Source of the DNA: Maea johnstoni
Taxonomy: Eukaryota > Annelida > Polychaeta > Spionida > Magelonidae
Assembly (NCBI GenBank): GCA_963942565.1
Contig: OZ012697.1
Coordinates: 26,635,866-26,699,865 of the forward strand
Reading direction: 5' to 3'
Length of the DNA stretch: 64,000 bases
A model generated the notes under the pieces. The model searched no databases and was not told where the DNA came from. It saw only the letters and a program-made list of their open reading frames with translations. A program made the position numbers and the translations under genes. Each line of letters opens with the position of its first letter. Positions within the stretch are counted from its first letter, which is position 1. This document shows positions 40,616-56,544 of the stretch, piece after piece.

Positions 40616-41393
40616 ATATACTTCATCTGAAGTTTTAGACATGAGGGCAGGGGGTCATAAGTTTTTAAGTTAGTAAGTTACGGAATTTGGTACAAACAAT
40701 AAACAGTTCAAATCAAGCATATTTATTCAGGGGGAACATTGCAAATGCAGATGAAAGTATCTGGTACATTTGGAAAATTGAATTTACCATCAAAAAACCT
40801 CATGGCCGAGCCTTTTTTCATGTTGAAATTTCAACCAGAAGATACGAAATGGTCTGCAAAGTAAAACACACAATCATGATTGTTTTAGGTCGCTTACCAT
40901 ACTTACATATCATTATCCTAGAAAAACAAGACATACTTGTTCTTTTGATAGAAATTCTTCACTTAACATGAGATTGATTTCTTAAGGTAGTATAGTGAGT
41001 TTATACGCAACACATCCATAGGTATGTTTTCATATCGGAGTCAACATACAAAGAGCTAGACATTTTAGAACATGATCATACCTTATAAAATACAACCTGA
41101 GAGTATTAACTTACTAGGTGTTCACATTATTGTCAGTTATAATGATAATTGTCATTGATTACAAGCAATGAAATAATGAAATATCAAAAGTAAAAAGTAT
41201 CCTGAGATCACTGTAGAAATGATAGACTGATTTACCGATCTACTATCATTATAGTTGCTTTTGTCTTTATAATACCACACTGGAAATCCAAAACAACAAC
41301 TATATTCTTATATGACATTGAAACAGGTACTTAATCAACAAGAACTTGTAAATAACTGGTGGTGCCACTTTGTTTTGCTTTTAGTGATGGCAG

Positions 41394-41432
41394 GGAGTCT
41401 GTTTGGAAAGTAATTACTTTCCAACAGACTCC
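41394..41432. repeat. Short near-perfect palindrome
   Basis: GGAGTCTGTTTGGAAAGTAA against TTACTTTCCAACAGACTCC with one extra T and no loop. It is the second palindrome within 1 kb of the one at 40461. Confidence 0.6.
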
Positions 41433-42411
41433 TTGTAAGCAAGGAAAGTCTGCAAACCATTCATCTAGCCCTCTGTCAGTGCATTAACAACTGCAAGCAC
41501 AGCATATTTCGATACCCATACCAAATCTTTCCTCTTAGGCCGCCTGAATTTAGACAGTGCACCTTCACCATGTGTGCTCAAGAATGAATGAAACTTCAAC
41601 CTCATTTTCCCCGTCTTCATCCATACCATTTACCTCAAACAGGACTTTGAGTGATGTTCTCAGGTATTGCCTTCTTCAGGGACCCTATCAGCAGAGTTGA
41701 ATTCTCATGGATCTGACAGAGAAAGTTGTTTGGTCAGAAACAACTGGAGAACTTGAGGTGCTTTGGTCTCTAGCAAGAGAATTATGCCTGCCCCATCTTC
41801 ACCTCATGATTTTAACATGGGAACTTCTCGAAGAAGATGTCCATGTAGTCATTCAGTGTACACGTTTGTACCTTCTTGTTATGTTGGGTGATGCAACCCT
41901 ACTTCCCTGGGTTCATTCTGGATTTGTGACCTCTCTCTAGGAAAGACTTAACCCTGTCTGAAAGATCCTTGCGGGTCTGCTGAAGGCACATCTTCTGGAG
42001 GCACTTGATTGTTTCTACTTGGATCTCAAAGGCTTTGACACCGTTCTGTTCTTCTTTTACTGTACCACTATGTGGCAGAGATGTGGCCACATCTTCATGT
42101 TTTGAAATTGTAGCTGCTGCATTGTAAATTTCTGACTACAGTTCTAACATTCGCACATTCCAGCTTCTTCTTTCACTTGCTTGCAGGGGAATCTGTCAGG
42201 AGTTATTCCACTTTCTCTGATCTATTGAGTGGTCTTGCTCCTTTTGGGTCACGGTTAGAATTATCTCTTGTTTGACCATTGGCTGAAAGAAATGATCCTT
42301 ATAGTCAGTCTTACTTATGCAGGATCTGATTATCTTGCACTTCCTCTTGTGGTTCTGCAAGTTCTTTACTTGCTGTCCTTTCTTCTCAAACATACACTTA
42401 ATGGATGACAC
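41400..42411 (-). pseudogene. Possible decayed coding sequence, unknown family
   Basis: Minus strand carries two coding-like pieces (42411-42196, Lys-rich, SSIKCMFEKKGQQVKNL and QPMVKQEIILTVTQKEQ; 42090-41899, FEIQVETIKCLQKMC and KDLSDRVKSFLERG). Beyond them, further fragments are split by several stops and frame changes. Base composition is higher in GC than its surroundings. I do not recognise the family; a degraded transposon protein is possible. Confidence 0.3.
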
Positions 42412-42419
42412 TGCTTTGT

Positions 42420-45100
42420 CAACACGGTGTTATTTTCCTATCAAGCATGCCCTGCACCCTTGGTTAGAGTCAGCTCCTCTATTCCCCTGGTCACTAGCTC
42501 AGGCAGCCTCACGATGAGGGTACCTGAGAAAATACAAAATTACAATTTTAAAGCATGCAAATATGAAATAGAACACATGCATGCATACCAGGTAGGCATA
42601 AGCTTTTGATATCTTCATAAATGTTGATAGCTATATAAAGTACTGTTGACCTATCTAGAGATATAGCTCTTGTATAAAGGTTGCATCTAGACAAATTACA
42701 TTGGTTATACCTCTGAGAACTGCTCAGGTAAGTCATTACTTTTTAAAAAAGAAAACTAAAGTTGGGAAATTTTAAGAATCACAATGGCAGATATATCTTT
42801 TACTGTTCAAGGGTAGGTATGTTCAGGTAACTAGTTATGCTAGTTAAGATACTATATTCCTCCTAATCTACATATTCGAGATTTATTTGCACTAAGATAA
42901 TGCAAATTTATATGAAAACACTCATCCATGCTACGGATCCTGGCTCGGTCTTGTCAGCGACAGCCCTCAACATGCAAGCGCAGCCAAAGACCCCAAAGAT
43001 TACATCATTATTTAGTTGCCTGGGCTCTATATAGATGGTGATATAAAAATCAGGTGGAACCTGGTTAACGGTTGATAGTAGATATTTTAGCACATTTGGT
43101 CAGGCCATGGTATATTAAAACGAGCTATTAATACCTGAATTCGGAATTCTCACAGTTTTATACTTAGGTAGCGAATAACCATTCTTAATTATTCCTTGCT
43201 ATTGACACATACACGCCTTACGACATAAATCATATCACAAGTCAGAAATCATGTTTTTTTTTACATTTTCTTTTACAAGTTTGATTCATATTTGAGATAT
43301 GTGGGATTAATTTGGGATCATTATATCTCACAAAAAGTGTTTTTTTATGCATAGGCATGTCTACGTAAAAGTCTATCGTTCTTTCTCATACGGTTGCATG
43401 TATCATTTTTCGTGTTTGGTTGAAGAGAATTGGTGTATTTTAAATTAATTTGTTGACTTAATTAGTAAAAAATATAACGATGTCGAACCGCTATTCATAT
43501 TGGCAGTGGAATACATGCTGAACCTGCTGACCCACGAGACCATCCCTCTCCAAGGATGAAGCGTGACAATGTCACTTGACCATACACAGCTACCTGGCAA
43601 GCTAGAGGGGGTGTCCGGTGTTACACCAATGTGGTTTTCAATGACTTCCATTCTTTATTACTACACGCCACTAGCATGATACAGTCTAAATGTAGAGGAA
43701 GATTACACAACCATATTTATCTTTGCGATGTTGGGTTGTGACGGAGAGGAGTAGCAGGTGTGGTTTGGCCAATGCTATTACAGGAAATTTGGTTTGTACC
43801 TCCTCTACCTAGCCGGCAAAGAGAAGTAAATTGCCCTGTGCGAGACATTTACCTGAGTCAACAGCCTGCACAGCTGATAGTTTCATCTCCTATGTTAGAG
43901 AGTAGCTTTAGAGTGGTATCTCCCATGGACGAGTAGCCCTATGATAAAGAGCACCTTGATTTATATCAAGGATGAGAACAGATAGCAAATCGCGGCCACA
44001 GTTAAATGCTTAGACAATCAATAAATTGTTGGGCAGTTGAGTATTGCTGGGGCTGCGGAGGAGGAGGGCGTGGAGGAGCGGGGCTGGCTGCGGTTTGGCG
44101 CTGACAAGTGGATATATAGAGAGGGCGATGATGAATCTCTAGGCCATGACTCAACCGTCATAACTCAGTCACAGGTGTGGGCAGCAGTAGCGAAGAGAAC
44201 ACCGTGGGAAAGTCGCTCCAGAGCGAGACAAATGCTGCTGCTGCTGTACCACATTCACTGCCTGACTACCTGCCTGCCTGCCTGGTGTGGCGGGCGGGCT
44301 CTGGGGTGGAGGGGCAGCGCTTGAGACAATAGCTAGCACACACCTGTAGCAGCAGTAGCAGCAACACCTGTAATAAGTGGTGCTACTACAGGAGCACGCA
44401 GCAGGGGGTTGCAGTGGCGCCCCCTGGAGGCACACCCTGGTGTAACTGATACCACTGAGGCTGCTGGCCGAGTCACTGGCCCAGCGGTAGACAGCACTTT
44501 ACATACACTCCTGTCTGACTCGGCGTACAGTTCAGTAGAGAAGACCCAGGTTAGGGGCCAGCAACCTTGTAGTGAATAGTACAACCATCCAACAATAGAA
44601 ATCAAGAGCAGGGTCCTTAACAGATTGGAGGCTTTCTTGATGTGTCCTTGGCCAGCCCCTGGCTGATTAAATATGGAGACATCAGGAAAGCATATAAACA
44701 TATCCAATCAAGTATCAATTTAAAGGTCAATGACCCTTGACCTGCCCTTATCATTGGCAAGGAGTATATCTATTAGTAATCTGAAGTTGGAAGATATATA
44801 TTCATAGTGGTGATGGCGAATCTCTTGTACCTTGTGTCTAGGGCCAGTTATTTGGCTAAATTTTCATGATATTTTAACAGACTGAACACCTCTTATCGTG
44901 GGCCTCGTAGTGGGAACGTACACATTGCGTGTGCTACTGCTGGTTCTAAAGGATGATGGTATATAGACATGCACAATGCGCCTATATCAACATACCACCA
45001 GGAAGTATGCTCTGAGATGCTTGATATGTCTGAACGAAGTGGTTTATAGTTAATTATATCTGAATGTCTTATACTTTTCATTTGCCTCAGAATAGACGTA
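42420..45100. other. No supported gene except the GC-rich patch
   Basis: AT-rich with short unrecognised frames. Confidence 0.4.
44040..44470. promoter_or_regulatory. GC-rich patch with a CSL site
   Basis: GGAGGAGGGCGTGG-type and CTGCTG/CAGCAG runs with CGTGGGAA at 44203-44210 and ACAGGTGTGG nearby. Open frames on both strands look like composition effects. About 6 kb upstream of HES, so a distal control element is possible. Confidence 0.25.
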
Positions 45101-45104
45101 ACTG

Positions 45105-45627
45105 CAATGGTGCAGGTGCGAACGGCAGAAAAAATTCCAGTGTTTTTCCAAAAACAGCAGCAAAATAGGCGACAAAATATTTTTAAAAACAATTTTTGCT
45201 GTATTTCCAAAACGGCAACAAAAAACTGACAAAATATCTAAAAAAAATCTGTTTTTCCAAAAACAGCAGATTTTTTTTTTGAATATTTTGTCGCCTATTT
45301 TTGTGCAAGCTGTTTTATCTGTCCACCTTTATCACTTCCAAAGGACCACTCATCATTTGAATTTAATGGTCTATGGTGACCAATATGGCTAGTAAAAGTG
45401 AACAAAAAAGACATTTTTGACTTTTATTTTTTATAAATAATGAATTTTTTTGTCGCCTATTTTTACTTTTAATACTGTTTTTGGAAAAAAACCAGCAGAA
45501 TTCTTTTTTATATTTTGTCGCCTATTTTTCTGCTGTTCTCGGAAAACTGGAAATGAATTAAATTATTTTTCTGTCGTTTGCCAGAAAATAGCAGAATTTT
45601 GTTCTGCCGTTCACACCTGTACCATCG
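45105..45627. mobile_element. Inverted-repeat element with internal TTGTCGCC motifs
   Basis: Terminal repeats CAATGGTGCAGGTGCGAACG and, at the right, complement CGTTCACACCTGTACCATCG, imperfect over about 26 bp. Inside, AAAATAGGCGACAAAATA occurs at 45162 and in reverse near 45283, 45449 and 45513, with GGAAAAACAG-type spacers. No clear target duplication; hAT-like is a guess. Confidence 0.6.
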
Positions 45628-46737
45628 TACATAGTCGAAAGAAATGAACCTACAATGTTGATTGTTTTATTCACCTATATGCTAAAAGGTCGTCAGCGTG
45701 ATCCCTAAGATATCGAATAATAATGGTCTCGCCCAATTTCTTCTAACTCCTCAGGATTCCATACGGATAATAGGCCATATATAATAGGCCATAATAGGGC
45801 CAGTTTTGAGAAATCTAGTGAACCTGCAAGGCAGAAAGAAACATACGGGCTCATATTAACGCTACTTGCCTGTGCTTTCAGACAGGCCATTATGTGGTGT
45901 CAATATGTGGTGCAAAATGTGGGTTATTGGTGATTTCACTGTTTTGGCCAAAAAAGGGTGTTTTTGTTATATGTCCCGAAACTCCATGTAGTTGTTCCTC
46001 AACAAAATTTTATCTTAATATAGGTGTTTTACACAAATTGTTGTTTAAATGGGCATAATAAACTACTGGTCAATTTTCTTTACTACCTCTTTTTTGGACG
46101 AAATCTCTAAAACTGGTGAAAATGGTCAAATTGTGAAATACATGTACACTCGTTAGATTAAGGCATACCGGTATTCAAACCCATTTTATGTTTTAGAAAA
46201 TATCCTTAGAGGGTGCTGAACCAAAAATAAAAACTAATATACTTTTGTGGAAAAAATGTCATTTGGGGGGTCACTTTTCCAAATTCTTAACAAGTGTATT
46301 TTGTCATTTTTGGGGGAAATTAATGAAGGAATGTGATAAACAGGTAATTATTCATTCACATTTCATTAAAAGCATTTTTCTTCCAAGGCAGTTTGATTGG
46401 AAATACAAATTGACTTTGCAATTATTATCATCATCATCGTCATCATCATTATGGCAAGGTTTTCTCGGCTGTTGTGTGTGTGCGGGTTGCGCTGCTGCCG
46501 TGAAATGGTTGCCTACGGTCTCTTACAGTAGGTAACACTTTTATTCTTTTAAATTTTGGGCATTTAATGCCTTTATTTGCGAAAAAATGCCATGTTGTCA
46601 GTGGCAACTGAAATGATATAATTGTTATACAATGTATTTCATACAATATAATATAACTGTATGTTTCCCCTCTATCAAATTGCTGCAGTATATCTGGGGA
46701 GGGGAGGTGGGGGGGGACTATCTTCCTAAATTGTCTA

Positions 46738-46740
<3 letters not shown>

Positions 46741-46795
<55 letters not shown>
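46741..46795 (+). repeat. (CT)n microsatellite
   Basis: Pure CT; a second CT tract begins 119 bp later. Confidence 0.96.
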
Positions 46796-46799
<4 letters not shown>

Positions 46800-46913
46800 T
46801 TGTACTTTGTGCATCTCTATTTTCCTCTTTGTTTCTTTCCCTACTCACTGTACTCACTACTCACCTAGCTTTCTTTTGGAACATATTTGGCATTTTTTGA
46901 AATTTTGGTATCC

Positions 46914-46914
46914 T

Positions 46915-46981
<67 letters not shown>
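46914..46981 (+). repeat. (CT)n microsatellite
   Basis: Pure CT, same strand as the tract at 46741. Confidence 0.96.
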
Positions 46982-46984
<3 letters not shown>

Positions 46985-49530
46985 AATGACCTGGGTTATG
47001 TATCACTGCAAATGATCAACATTTTCCTTAATGACCCAAGTGCAGCATTACAATTACGATGAAGGTGTGTTAGTGATGCTTAACACCCATAGTATTGAGA
47101 AACCAGCGCTTGAGCACTGGATCTACTGTGATTGTATGGTATCATTTTTTTGAATTTCTTGCCTGCTTTTTTATTCTTTATCTCTCCCACTTTAATTTGC
47201 ATTTGGTCAATATTTTCTCTCTCACTCTCCATGTATGTGTATATGTGAGTGTCTATGTGTGAGGAAGATATGGCATGAAATTTGTAGCTATTGACTGCCA
47301 CAAAATTGCTTTCAATCAATCAATGTCTTCAGTAATTTTGAATCGTACCTCACAGGTCACCAACACTGAATTACTTGGTATGTCATTTTATGTAATCATC
47401 CACTGAAAAGATGACATTTGAAGGAAAGATTCTCACGTAAAGTCCAAAAAGGCTTCCAATGACCTTGAACACACCCACGGTCACTAAGATATAATCAGTT
47501 CATATGAATGTGTTAAGAAATCTAGAGAGATGAGCCACCAGCTTCTCCTGTGTGACGTTTCTCACTCTGTCTATGGCTGGGCCTAACAGCTACCGCTGGT
47601 ATGATAATGAGTAAAGGGATGTAGGCTTTAACAAATGTAAACATCTTACAATTAACCTATATTCACATATCAACTCCATCGGCCACCTTCAGATGAGGCA
47701 TGGCTACCCTTTTCGCCAAGCTTCCATGCATCCTAAATTACATTTAACTTAAAATATCTAAACATTCAAAGCCATTTCTGTCAACGACTCCAGCTCTCAT
47801 GAGCATAATGATGCTCATCATTATGGTCAACTTTACCCATACATTATCAGAAAAAACATCAACAGAAAAAATACAAAACCGATAAGTGACCAGTTAGTTA
47901 TTGTAGTTTAAATTTATTTCGAAAAAACACACAATATGCTTTTTGCATTACTATATCATCATAAGCAAACAGACGAGATGTTTAATCATATTGTTCAAAA
48001 GTTACGGTTTATGTATACACATACTAAACAATCAATTGACTTACAGGTGCTGCTTGCAGGGGCTGTGATTACAAAGAAAAGGCAACCCGAGGACCTGACA
48101 TATAACCTTTAACCTGCTTTCATTCAAGTCAAAACTTTACATTTCTCAAAAGCATGGGCGTAGCTTACGAAACACTATAGACGAGGTCTTGTTCGCGTTT
48201 TATTAACGAACAGTCGACTTATTGTTGCAAGGATTGAAGGCAAGCGATGACAAGAGAAACGCAACATCAATGTAATGTGCTTGCTACACAAACTGACTAA
48301 CACCTAACATCCATTCCTGCTTAAGAGTTACCCATGAATTAGGCGTCTGAATCTATAAGACTTTTGACTTTTATAGTTAGTTTTTTTTCATATCATATTT
48401 AGACGTAACCCAAATGAAATCAATGCAGTCTTGCGATTTACTGTTCTTTTAAAATCTTAAACCTATGTAGATTTTACAAGACACTCAATTGATGAATTGA
48501 TGATTGCACTTTAGTCTTTAGTGATGATTGCAATCAAGAAGACGAGTCTAAGCCTTTACACAAGTCAGCGGTACTTTAGAAAACACTTAAAAGCGCCATC
48601 ATCATCATCATCACTATCATCGCTGACATCATCATCATCATCATCACCATGATGACTAGTGCAGGTTCCAAGCCTCACGCCGCCATTGCCAGAGCGATAT
48701 CCGCTGCGGGCAATAACCAGACATAAAAGGGGACAAAACGAAAAGTAGCAACAAAAACCTACAAGCGCTATAACAAACCAGCGCTCAATAGAGAACGAGA
48801 AAGGTATGTTCAGCATACATTCCTTTTGGACTGGATAACAAAACTTTGTGTTTAACATGTATCATGACATGTGTGCTACAGGCCAAACACAGCCTTCTCG
48901 CAGATAGCAGCTCCACGAGATCAAAGAGCAGCATAAAGGGCGAGTTCGTCCCATTCTCTGCCCCTATTGCTGCAGCCCACTGTGATGGCGAGGAACACAT
49001 CAGGTTGATCATTGCCAGGTGCTGGGAGGCGTTCCTGCAGGACTGCACCATTGTCCCACTGCTTCTTTTCACCATCTTATAAGGCGTTATAACTACTGCA
49101 TCAATCCTATTATCAGGTGGTAATTTGGACTTACAGAGGGACATAACCAAGCGTGAAATGGCACAGAGGCTGTGGGTGTTTTTGTGTAGAGTTGGGGGCA
49201 GTTCTGATACCTGGAGCTACTGATGCTGCTGCAGGTGTCTCATGGGACAGCTTTTAAGGACGTTAATGGCACAATGCTGCATCTCTCCTGCACAGAATCT
49301 CATACCTGGACAATGTGTAAACCTGTGTCTAAAGATACCCACACTCATTCTGAAAAAGACACAGTGACTTTTGCATTCTGGGAGCACTTAGGTTATACGA
49401 CTAGTTTCCCAGATTGAATGAAATAGATTTGGTTTGTAAATATTGTAATATATGTTTTTGAGAACTCATAACAGAGATATTAAATTCCCTTCTGGAAGAA
49501 TACTGTTTAATCTCTCCATGTTCCTGGGAT
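46985..49530. other. No supported gene; weak coding-like stretch at 48785-49420
   Basis: Around 48785-49150 both strands are open (121 codons minus, 78 plus) and the forward strand continues in pieces to 49417. Composition suggests an old coding sequence, but no family could be named. Confidence 0.35.
48597..48650 (+). repeat. (ATC)n microsatellite
   Basis: Interrupted; encodes poly-Asp on the minus strand, which inflates an open frame there. A shorter (ATC)n run lies at about 46424-46450. Confidence 0.9.
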
Positions 49531-49539
49531 ATGCAACAA

Positions 49540-50330
49540 AAACATAGATAGTAAACTGTTCATTTCACTATGGTATAATACCAAATGATAAAAGAAAAAA
49601 GGAGGAATGGGTACAAAAAGGTTTTTTACAATGGCAGAAATAATACAGATAAACAGAAAATAATCCCTAAGGACGATATTTAAAAGCAGTTTCAGGTAAA
49701 CTGCTGCTTTTTATTTTATGCTCGATTGAAAGTATAAATTGAATGAATCTCTATGAAAAACCAAGTGGACAATGGTAACATAACCAATCCACAATAACCT
49801 TATGTTTTATATGCCCTGGACTTATTAGGAAACATGAACCAAAAGTGCCTCTTTCAATAGCATTGACAAAGATGCCAATGATGGTCCATGATATTACAAA
49901 ATATCAAGTATGAGAAAAAGAAATACGCAAAGACACTAATAAAAGACCCTTTAAGGAAACCAAAGCTGCCTTACCATTAGCATATCATCACTTCGATCAG
50001 AACAAACTGATACATAAACGTACGATCAATGATACATGGGTAAATAGAATGGGAATAATTGAAAATGACAAATGTTTGTATTGTAAGGACACCAGTGAAG
50101 GTATTGATCACATTCATTTACACTTTTTTTAAATTTCAAATTACACACATGTGCAACAGGATTTTTAATCTCCATAAACATGTCAAACAATTTGGTATTT
50201 ACAACGATAATAGTATTGTAATAATAGTATTATTTTTGTCTTGGATAATCAGATTACGGAGCATTTCCTCTTCTTTGTATACAATCATACAATGATATGG
50301 TCATACATTCTATAGGAAATTCTTGCAACA
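49540..50330 (+). mobile_element. LINE fragment, L1/Tx1-like ORF2 C-terminus
   Basis: Forward strand shows SLWYNTK...KKEEWVQKGF, then AYHHFDQNKLIHKRTIND, then a Cys/His knuckle CLYCKDTSEGIDHIHLHF, the order known for the C-terminal part of these LINEs. Several frame breaks. Faces the next, opposite-strand LINE fragment tail to tail. Confidence 0.7.
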
Positions 50331-50437
50331 CATTTATAAATTCTCCTTCTTAAAAGAAGAAATGTTTGTCAAAGCAGTTTTAACTTGTACCAACTATTTT
50401 CTGTATGTATATCAGACCTTAGTTCAGTAATAAAGGG

Positions 50438-51470
50438 TTACCAGTTCTCTTCAAATGCGTCAATATTGTTGGTTGTTATTTCTTGAGCTTTGATGATATT
50501 TAAGTTTTTAAGATGGCATCTTTTAACATCTACTTTCTTTTCTTTGTCTTGTTTTCGCTTTAAATAGATGACATATTTAACACTAATAATGATAACTTGC
50601 ATTATTTGGTCACTTGAGTAACCGCCAAAAGTTTTCTCATGATCAGATACTAGTATAATAAAGTGACAGTCATATATATTTCTCACCCATGATATTTAAT
50701 TTTTCCACAGTCTTTTAACATTATTATATTGCAAATAGAAAAAGTTCAATTGTTTCAATATATTCTTTACAATACAAGCACCTATCTGAGAAAACAATAT
50801 TTATCTTGTTGAGAAGTTTATTATTTACAATTCTTCTGTGGATGAGCTTAAATTGGCTGTAATGTTGGTATATGAAAGGTGAGAATTTTTTTTGCATGTC
50901 TAAATGATTTTATCAAGATCTCTGTGCTGATTTCAATATCTAATATTTCGGACCATTTACACTTTGAAAAGGTTTCTAGTCTTATATATTTCTCTCCCAT
51001 ATGTTCTTTACAATACAAGCATCTATCTGAGGAAACAATATTCATCTTCTTGAGAAGTTTGTTATTTACAATTCTCCTGTGGATGAGCTTAAATTGGTCG
51101 TAATGTTGGTATATGAAAGGTGAATTTTTTTTTGCATGTCTTAATGATTTTATCAAGATCTCTGTGCTTATTTCAATATCTAATATTTCGGATCATTTAC
51201 ACTTTGAAAAGGTTTCTAGTCTTATATATTTCTCACCCATATGTTCTTTACAATACAAGCATCTATCTGAGGAAACTATATATCTTGTTGAGATTTTTGT
51301 TATTAACAATTCTTCTGTGGATGAGCTTAAATTGGTCGTAATGTTGGTATGCGGAAGGTGAGAATTTCTTTTGTATATTTAAACGATTTTATCAAGATCT
51401 CTGTGCAGATTTCAATATTTGATATTTCGTACCATTTACACTTTGAAAAGGTTTCTAAGAGTAAATGGAT
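50438..51470 (-). mobile_element. LINE fragment with a triplicated internal module
   Basis: Minus strand: IHRRIVNNKLLKKMNIVSS, CLYCKEHMGEKYIRLETFSKC, and at the 3' side YDCHFIILVSDHEKTFGG with QIMQVIIISVKYVIYLKRK, the C-terminal tail of an L1/Tx1-like ORF2. The Cys-knuckle module (marker CAATACAAGC) occurs at 50770, 51011 and 51251, a 240-241 bp tandem period. Confidence 0.72.
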
Positions 51471-51475
51471 GTTAA

Positions 51476-51703
51476 GTGTCTAAGAGTGTCACTTCAAACT
51501 TGCATGCAGATGATGAGAGGACATTTGGGCCAGTTAGCAAAGACCAGATGATTCAACAAGTTATCAATAGTTGCAAAGATGTTGTCAACAACAAGAAGAA
51601 AATGGTCAACAAAATGCAATTGGGGGTTGCAAAATGGTGCTTATTGAAATATCAATATCACAAGACTACATACCCTAACAACAAAACACAGTTAGGTATT
51701 TGA
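51476..51703 (+). mobile_element. LINE ORF2 C-terminal tail, opposite orientation
   Basis: ADDERTFGPVSKDQMIQQVI ... VVNNKKKMVNKMQ aligns with SDHEKTFGGYSSDQIMQVII ... YLKRKQDKEKK of the minus-strand fragment at 50438-50686. Being forward, it may be the separated end of the 49540 element, with the reverse fragment lodged between; that joining is inference. Confidence 0.6.
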
Positions 51704-51714
51704 TAACAAATGTA

Positions 51715-51716
<2 letters not shown>

Positions 51717-51749
<33 letters not shown>

Positions 51750-51750
51750 T
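51717..51750 (+). repeat. (TAG)n microsatellite
   Basis: About 11 units right after the LINE nest, possibly a LINE tail. Confidence 0.92.
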
Positions 51751-52302
51751 GTTTATTTGCTGTAACGACAGTTACAACATCATACATGTTACAAATGATA
51801 AATAACAAATATCAAAGAAAATCATATCAATATTGAACAAAATAAATTTAACATAAGCAGAAATCACAAACAAAACGGCACTGAATTAAACTCAGTTTGT
51901 AATATTTGACTCAGCGCTTTGGTGAAATTATTAGGACTTTAAATTACATATTGCTCATATACATATTGCCCTTTATTGATCAGCTCAGAATAGATAATAT
52001 AATTATGATACATGCATAATATTGTACAGTTGGCCACCCTGTACCTCGTATGTCACCTTTACACACCATAGAAAATGACAAATAACCATTGACATGTATT
52101 CCTAGTCTAATATGTCACTCGTCTACAAATTATTGTTACCCATCCTATTCCTATGAAAAACGGTGATACGTATCATATTGTCACTGATTGCAATACCATA
52201 TGGCATAAAGATCCTGTTGCACATACGTACAATTTGAAATTCGAAGAAATGTTTATGGCTGACCTACAATGTACAGTGAAATGAAAACATACATCGAATA
52301 TG

Positions 52303-52427
<125 letters not shown>

Positions 52428-52544
52428 TTATATAGTTAAAAACTTCACATGTTCAGCATTTGAAAAATATCACTTAACAAAACAGTTAATTTTTTGTATC
52501 TCATTTGATCTCATTTCAAGTGAAAGGTTTCAAATCAGTGCAGA

Positions 52545-52894
<350 letters not shown>

Positions 52895-52899
52895 ACTAG

Positions 52900-55550
<2,651 letters not shown>

Positions 55551-56004
55551 GTAGATGTAAGCGCAGGCGGATGCATTTTCAGCATCGTTTCCTTCAAGGC
55601 ATGGGTAGTGCTAATGCTCGAACCGGTTCAAAGCCAATCACAGGTTGCTATCAACCTGTGCTCCAATATGCCATTGTCAGTGATACTGCAGCATGTGCCA
55701 TTATCAGTGATGCCGTAGCATGTGATACCGCAGCATGGGTTATTTACTCCTTTGCAATTATGGTTAATACATTTAGTCTGTTTAATTGTATTTAACTATT
55801 TGTAGTATAGAGTCAATAAACGTATAATACTATTGGTTATCCTTGTTGTAAATATTATATGCGGCAGTGGCCATCCGAGACTCGCCTGACTCAGTGCAAA
55901 CTGCAAGGATTTCTCCCTTGAATTGGCGATTTACAAACCTAAACCCATCGTGATTATTTCCTGCCATCTTTATATCCAGATATACACCATGTTGGCAGAC
56001 AATA

Positions 56005-56310
56005 ATAAAGCAGATAGTGTTTTAAACGCCAAAAACACTTTCTAACGGCGGTGTGAAATAGTGGCTGCCATCTTTGAAAGCGAACCATGTTGGGGGAAAA
56101 TGCAGTTACTGTCTTGGTGATAATCAATGGTATTTAGGGTTCTTATCAATTGAATGTTGTGAACAGCAAAAATAGGATCCCAATAAAAAAAAAGTATATT
56201 GGCCTCCTAACACTGACAATCATTGATAGTATTGTTTGAAACACAATATAGTCCAGTGCAACGACGAAATTGACCAAACAGTTGCTACTATCATAGTGGA
56301 GCTGATGATA
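56005..56310 (+). repeat. Interspersed repeat family C
   Basis: GATAGTGTTTTAAACGCC through ATAGTGGAGCTGATGATA, forward orientation, with the GGATCCCAATA and CTCCTAACA modules. Confidence 0.65.
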
Positions 56311-56344
56311 ATGTGGATTGCCTGATAGTGGTCGACATGGCATT

Positions 56345-56540
56345 CTCTGAAATATTGGGCTACTAACTATGAACGTTGTGAAAAGTATTGTTAGGATCCC
56401 AATGCATGGATTAATATTGGGCTCCTAACAATGAATATTGTGAAAAGCATTGTTAGGATCCCGATACAGTTCAATACAACAAACGTTAACAAATTGACCA
56501 ATCAGCAACGAGATTCAGAGTGGAGCTGATGATAAGATAC
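56345..56540 (+). repeat. Partial family C with doubled hairpin module
   Basis: The module TATTGGGCTCCTAACAATG ... GCATTGTTAGGATCCC occurs nearly twice before the family's right end (CAGAGTGGAGCTGATGATAA). Lies directly after the 56005 copy, so the array is partly tandem. Confidence 0.6.
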
Positions 56541-56544
56541 AATA

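Noticed and set aside
48785-49420. Opposed open frames of 121 and 78 codons
   Set aside because: Coding-like composition but no named domain, no splice structure and no choice of strand possible.
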